A stretch of 8,583 nt of DNA, from positions 1-8,583 of the forward strand of contig JAENWE010000347.1 in the NCBI GenBank assembly GCA_016650185.1. Direction: 5' to 3'. Below, one piece after another: positions 6,154 through 8,583 of the stretch. The position numbers were made by a program, and so were the translations under genes. The DNA is from Vicinamibacteria bacterium. GTDB taxonomy: Bacteria; Acidobacteriota; Vicinamibacteria; Fen-336; JAGNNV01. Under the pieces are notes generated by a model, which saw nothing but the letters and a program-made list of their open reading frames with translations, did no database searches and was not told the origin of the DNA. The number at the start of each line of letters is the position of its first letter. The first letter of the stretch is position 1.

Positions 6154-7134
6154 ATGGACTACGTGAAACTTGGTCGCAGTGGACTCGAGGTCTCGCGGAT
6201 CTGCCTCGGGTGCATGAGTTACGGCGTGCCGGCGCGAGGGACGCACCCCTGGACGCTTGATGAGGAGAGAACGCAGCCATTCATCAAGCAGGCTCTCGAT
6301 CTCGGCATCAACTTCTTCGACACCGCGAACGTCTATTCGGACGGCACCAGCGAGGAGATCGTGGGCCGCGCGCTCAGAAGCATGGCGAAGCGCGACGATG
6401 TGGTGATCGCCACCAAGGTCCACCAGCGAATGCGCCCGGGGCCAAACGGGGCCGGTCTCTCCCGCAAGGCGATCATGTCGGAAATGGATGCCAGCCTGAA
6501 ACGGCTCGGCGTCGACTACGTTGATTTGTATCAGATCCATCGCTGGGACTACGGCACCCCGATCGAGGAGACGCTCGAAGCCCTGGATGATCTGGTGAAG
6601 GCGGGCAAGACTCGATACCTGGGCGCCTCGTCCATGTTCGCCTGGCAGTTCGCCAAAGCGCTACACGTCGCGGACACGGAGGCCTGGACGCGCTTCGTCA
6701 GCATGCAGAACTACGTGAACCTTCTCTACCGGGAGGAGGAGCGGGAGATGCTGCCTTTGTGCCGGGCGGAAGGCATCGGGGTCCTGCCCTGGAGCCCTCT
6801 TGCCCGCGGCCGGCTCGCGCGAGACTGGGACACCCAGACCGAACGAGTGGCAAGCGACGAATACGGAAAGACCCTCTATCTCGGCACCGAAGAAGCAGAT
6901 CGACGGGTAGTGAGACGGTTGGGAGAGGTGTCTCAAGCCCGCGGTATCCCCCGAGCCCAAGTGGCTCTGGCCTGGGTTCTCCAAAAAACTCCGGTGGCCG
7001 CGCCTATCGTGGGGGCCACCAAGCCGCATCATCTCGAGGACGCGGTCGCGGCGCTCTCCGCCAAACTGAGGCCCGAGGAGATCGCGAGCCTGGAGGAGGC
7101 GTACGCGCCCCACCAGGTGGTCGGTTTCCTCTGA
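6154..7134 (+). CDS. yajO: Aldo/keto reductase, YajO type, 326 aa
   Basis: This is a cytoplasmic NADPH-dependent (beta/alpha)8-barrel oxidoreductase that reduces aldehydes and ketones. The catalytic tetrad is visible as Asp56, Tyr61, Lys88 and His129, in the contexts FFDTANVYSDG, IATKV and LYQIHRWDYGTPIEETLEAL. Cofactor-binding blocks are WSPLARGRL at 213-221 and IVGATKPHHLEDAV at 285-298. Length and motifs, including LGCMSYG near 19-24, the REEEREMLPLC block at 193-203 and a final VVGF, follow E. coli YajO closely. YajO has been linked to 1-deoxyxylulose-5-phosphate formation from ribulose 5-phosphate, but most members have no proven substrate. There is no signal peptide. The start at 6154 has only a weak ribosome binding site and sits 12 bp after a micro-ORF. 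It is convergent with the FAD oxidoreductase. The gene appears intact. Confidence 0.93.
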   Translation: MDYVKLGRSGLEVSRICLGCMSYGVPARGTHPWTLDEERTQPFIKQALDLGINFFDTANVYSDGTSEEIVGRALRSMAKRDDVVIATKVHQRMRPGPNGAGLSRKAIMSEMDASLKRLGVDYVDLYQIHRWDYGTPIEETLEALDDLVKAGKTRYLGASSMFAWQFAKALHVADTEAWTRFVSMQNYVNLLYREEEREMLPLCRAEGIGVLPWSPLARGRLARDWDTQTERVASDEYGKTLYLGTEEADRRVVRRLGEVSQARGIPRAQVALAWVLQKTPVAAPIVGATKPHHLEDAVAALSAKLRPEEIASLEEAYAPHQVVGFL

Positions 7135-7162
7135 GCGCGAGGAACGAACGCGGGACACCGGG

Positions 7163-7179
7163 CGCCCCTACCGGGGGCG
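7163..7179 (+). terminator. Possible terminator hairpin after the aldo/keto reductase
   Basis: CGCCCC and GGGGCG pair across a five-base loop, 28 bp after the stop at 7134. The stem is all G:C, but no T run follows on either strand, so it is a weak intrinsic terminator at best. It overlaps the stop codon of the minus-strand remnant. Confidence 0.3.
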
Positions 7180-7359
7180 AGGCGGCTCGACCATCTCCGA
7201 TTGCGGGGGCTTCGACATCAGCACGTTAGATGCCGTCAGATAGACGACGCCGTTCGCGACCTCGGGCTTGCCTTCCACCTCGAGCCAGTTCTTGCTGTCT
7301 CCTTTGTGACCCGCGGTGGACCGTAATTCGCGTCGCTGGGGCGAGAGGCCTGACCCGGC
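7168..7359 (-). pseudogene. Coding-like 3' fragment of an unidentified gene
   Basis: On the minus strand, 63 codons are open between an in-frame TAG at 7362-7360 and a TAG at 7170-7168. The last 47 codons look like real protein: the core reads NWLEVEGKPEVANGVVYL, and 38 of 47 third positions are G or C by my count. There is no ATG near the 5' end, and the AAAGGAG inside it (around 7300) is not followed by a start codon at the right distance. I read it as the tail of a decayed or deleted gene. The same frame is also open upstream of the TAG, back to the stop codon of the FAD oxidoreductase. I do not recognise the family. Confidence 0.4.
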
Positions 7360-7497
7360 CTAATCACTCACGGACTGGTGATCGTCACCTGGGCTCCGCA
7401 AACCAACGGCGTCAGGATCACCGTCGGAATCAAAGAGCGACGGACCACCCCGGGATGTTAGTGCCGAGCCCGAGCCCGGCTCAACCGAAGGAGACGT
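7360..7497. other. Remainder of the convergent intergenic region
   Basis: This 138-bp stretch lies between the remnant and the stop codon of the FAD oxidoreductase. A plus-strand frame at 7354-7461 is open for 35 codons and has a protein-like core (GLVIVTWAPQTNGVRITVGI) but no good start. The small inverted repeat GGTGA-TCG-TCACC lies at about 7377-7389. GAGCC and GGCTC repeats near 7465-7481 could form a weak stem 3' of the oxidoreductase, without a T run. I see no complete gene here. Confidence 0.4.
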
Positions 7498-8583
7498 TCA
7501 GGCGGAGGCGGGCGCGAGCAAACCCTCGACATGGCGGGCGATAGCCAGGCATGCGGTGAGACCGGGCGATTCGATGCCGATGAGATTGATCAGGCCACTG
7601 AGGCCGCGATCCGTCTCGTCGCGGATGATGAAATCCTGGGCCGGCTCCCCGGGCGCTTGGACCTTGGGCCGAATGCCGCTGATGTCGGGGGAGAGATCGT
7701 CCTCGGTGAGGCTCGGCACCAGGTGCTGGACACCCTTCGCGAAGGCGGCGCGCTTCGCTGCGTCCACGCGATAGTCGGGGGTGCGCTCTTTCAGGAACTC
7801 GGCGTCGGGGCCGAACCGCAGCCGGCCGGCGATATCGACCAGTGCGTGAACCCCGAGACTGATGGTGGTGGGGACGGGATACACGAGACGGCGCACCAGA
7901 TGCGACTTGGCGGACGCCACCGAGAAGTAGCTCCCTTTGCAGTAATGAAGCCGGTATCCCGCCGCGTCGAGATCGATTCCAGCCAGACCGGCGACGGTGT
8001 CGCACTCGAGACCGGCCGCGTTGACGGCCCGCTCACTGGTGAAACTCTCGACACCTCCGGGCGTCCGGATCGAGATCCGATAGTCGTGGTCGCCTTTCTC
8101 GAGCCCAACCACCTCGGCGCTCGACTGGAAGGTGGCGCCCTTCGCTCGAGCTTCGTGCAAGAGAGCGTCCATGAGTCCATGCGCGCTGATCACACCGGTG
8201 TTGGGCGAGAACAAAGCCGCCACCGCGGGAACATGAGGCTCCAGTTCTCGAGAGCGATCGGCGGTGATCATTTCGAGTTCGACACCGTTCTGGAGGCCGG
8301 TGGCGAGGATGCGCTCGAGATGCGCGATCTCATCGGGAACCATGGCCACGATGATCTTGGTGAGCCGTCGATGGGGGACGTCATGCTTCTCACAGTATTC
8401 GTAGAGAAGCCGATTGCCCTCGACGCACAGCCGAGCCTTTAACGATCCGGGCGTGTAGTACATCCCGGCATGGATGACCTCGCTGTTGCGGCTGGAGGTT
8501 TCCGTGCCGTGGTGCTCCCGTCGTTCGAGGAGGATGAGGTCGGGAAAGCGTCCAACCAGGCGGGCCGCGACGGCCAGTCCCAC
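7498..8583 (-). CDS. FAD-dependent oxidoreductase of the L-2-hydroxyglutarate dehydrogenase/oxidase (DAO) family, N-terminus outside window
   Basis: The gene enters from the right edge; the first in-window codon (GTG) is an internal valine and not the start. The missing part is short, roughly the first strand and the GxGxxG loop that binds the FAD ADP moiety, of which GLAVAARL is the continuation. Counting from that valine, SRNSEVIHAG at 31-40 followed by MYYTPGSLKARLC is the signature of the L-2-hydroxyglutarate oxidase (LhgO/L2HGDH) group. NAAGLECD near 188-195 and GIESPGLT at 336-343 close the FAD site. The 361 visible residues suggest a total near 370, shorter than E. coli LhgO (about 422), so it belongs to a compact subgroup often annotated only as an FAD-dependent oxidoreductase. 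Such enzymes oxidise a 2-hydroxy or amino acid and pass electrons to oxygen or quinone. There is no second gene with it, so the substrate stays open. Confidence 0.9.
   Translation of the reverse strand: MGLAVAARLVGRFPDLILLERREHHGTETSSRNSEVIHAGMYYTPGSLKARLCVEGNRLLYEYCEKHDVPHRRLTKIIVAMVPDEIAHLERILATGLQNGVELEMITADRSRELEPHVPAVAALFSPNTGVISAHGLMDALLHEARAKGATFQSSAEVVGLEKGDHDYRISIRTPGGVESFTSERAVNAAGLECDTVAGLAGIDLDAAGYRLHYCKGSYFSVASAKSHLVRRLVYPVPTTISLGVHALVDIAGRLRFGPDAEFLKERTPDYRVDAAKRAAFAKGVQHLVPSLTEDDLSPDISGIRPKVQAPGEPAQDFIIRDETDRGLSGLINLIGIESPGLTACLAIARHVEGLLAPASA

Noticed and set aside
5995..6540. Minus-strand open frame of 181 codons covering the gap before the aldo/keto reductase
   Set aside because: Two thirds of it is antisense to the catalytic half of the reductase, and it has no family features.
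7354..7461. Plus-strand 35-codon frame with a protein-like core
   Set aside because: It is short, starts directly after a stop with no ATG or ribosome binding site, and may be chance; it is noted only within the intergenic entry.
7531..8442. Plus-strand open frame of 303 codons
   Set aside because: It lies opposite the FAD oxidoreductase, whose family motifs run along the whole minus strand; no motif or ribosome binding site supports the plus frame.

Overview
The window is high-GC bacterial chromosomal DNA with strongly G/C-biased third codon positions and good AGGAG-type ribosome binding sites. It carries several secreted proteins and a multidomain PIG-L deacetylase of a type I associate with Acidobacteriota, Gemmatimonadota and related soil or sediment phyla. 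That placement is inference from gene content only. There is no rRNA, tRNA, CRISPR array, integrase or intact insertion sequence.

Layout, left to right. (1) The first 60 codons of an exported protein run off the left edge (1-181, minus). (2) A 337-bp divergent intergenic region follows. (3) An exported or membrane-associated protein of unknown function (519-1790, plus) is next. (4) Converging on it is a 750-residue exported PIG-L deacetylase with two Ig/NEW3-like modules and a C-terminal CBM9-like domain (1853-4105, minus). (5) Back to back with the deacetylase, across 136 bp, is an exported gamma-glutamyltransferase family protein (4242-5954, plus). (6) A 199-bp gap holds imperfect direct repeats, two palindromes and a 25-codon micro-ORF with a perfect Shine-Dalgarno sequence. 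(7) A YajO-type aldo/keto reductase follows (6154-7134, plus). (8) A 363-bp convergent gap contains what looks like the 3' end of a decayed gene. (9) The last gene is an FAD-dependent oxidoreductase related to L-2-hydroxyglutarate dehydrogenase (7498-8583, minus), whose N-terminus lies beyond the right edge.

The genes do not form one operon: strands alternate almost gene by gene. The best candidate functional pair is the divergent deacetylase and gamma-glutamyltransferase. Both carry signal peptides and both hydrolyse amide-type bonds, so they could act in turn on an extracytoplasmic conjugate. The gamma-glutamyltransferase keeps its catalytic threonine but has changed most residues that read the gamma-glutamyl group in the E. 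coli enzyme, so its substrate is open. Its leader also shows two mutually exclusive hairpins, one of which would cover the ribosome binding site. I see no clear, complete new defence, mobile or biosynthetic system. The most useful leads are the altered gamma-glutamyltransferase pocket, its leader, the micro-ORF ahead of the aldo/keto reductase, and the unknown protein at 519-1790.
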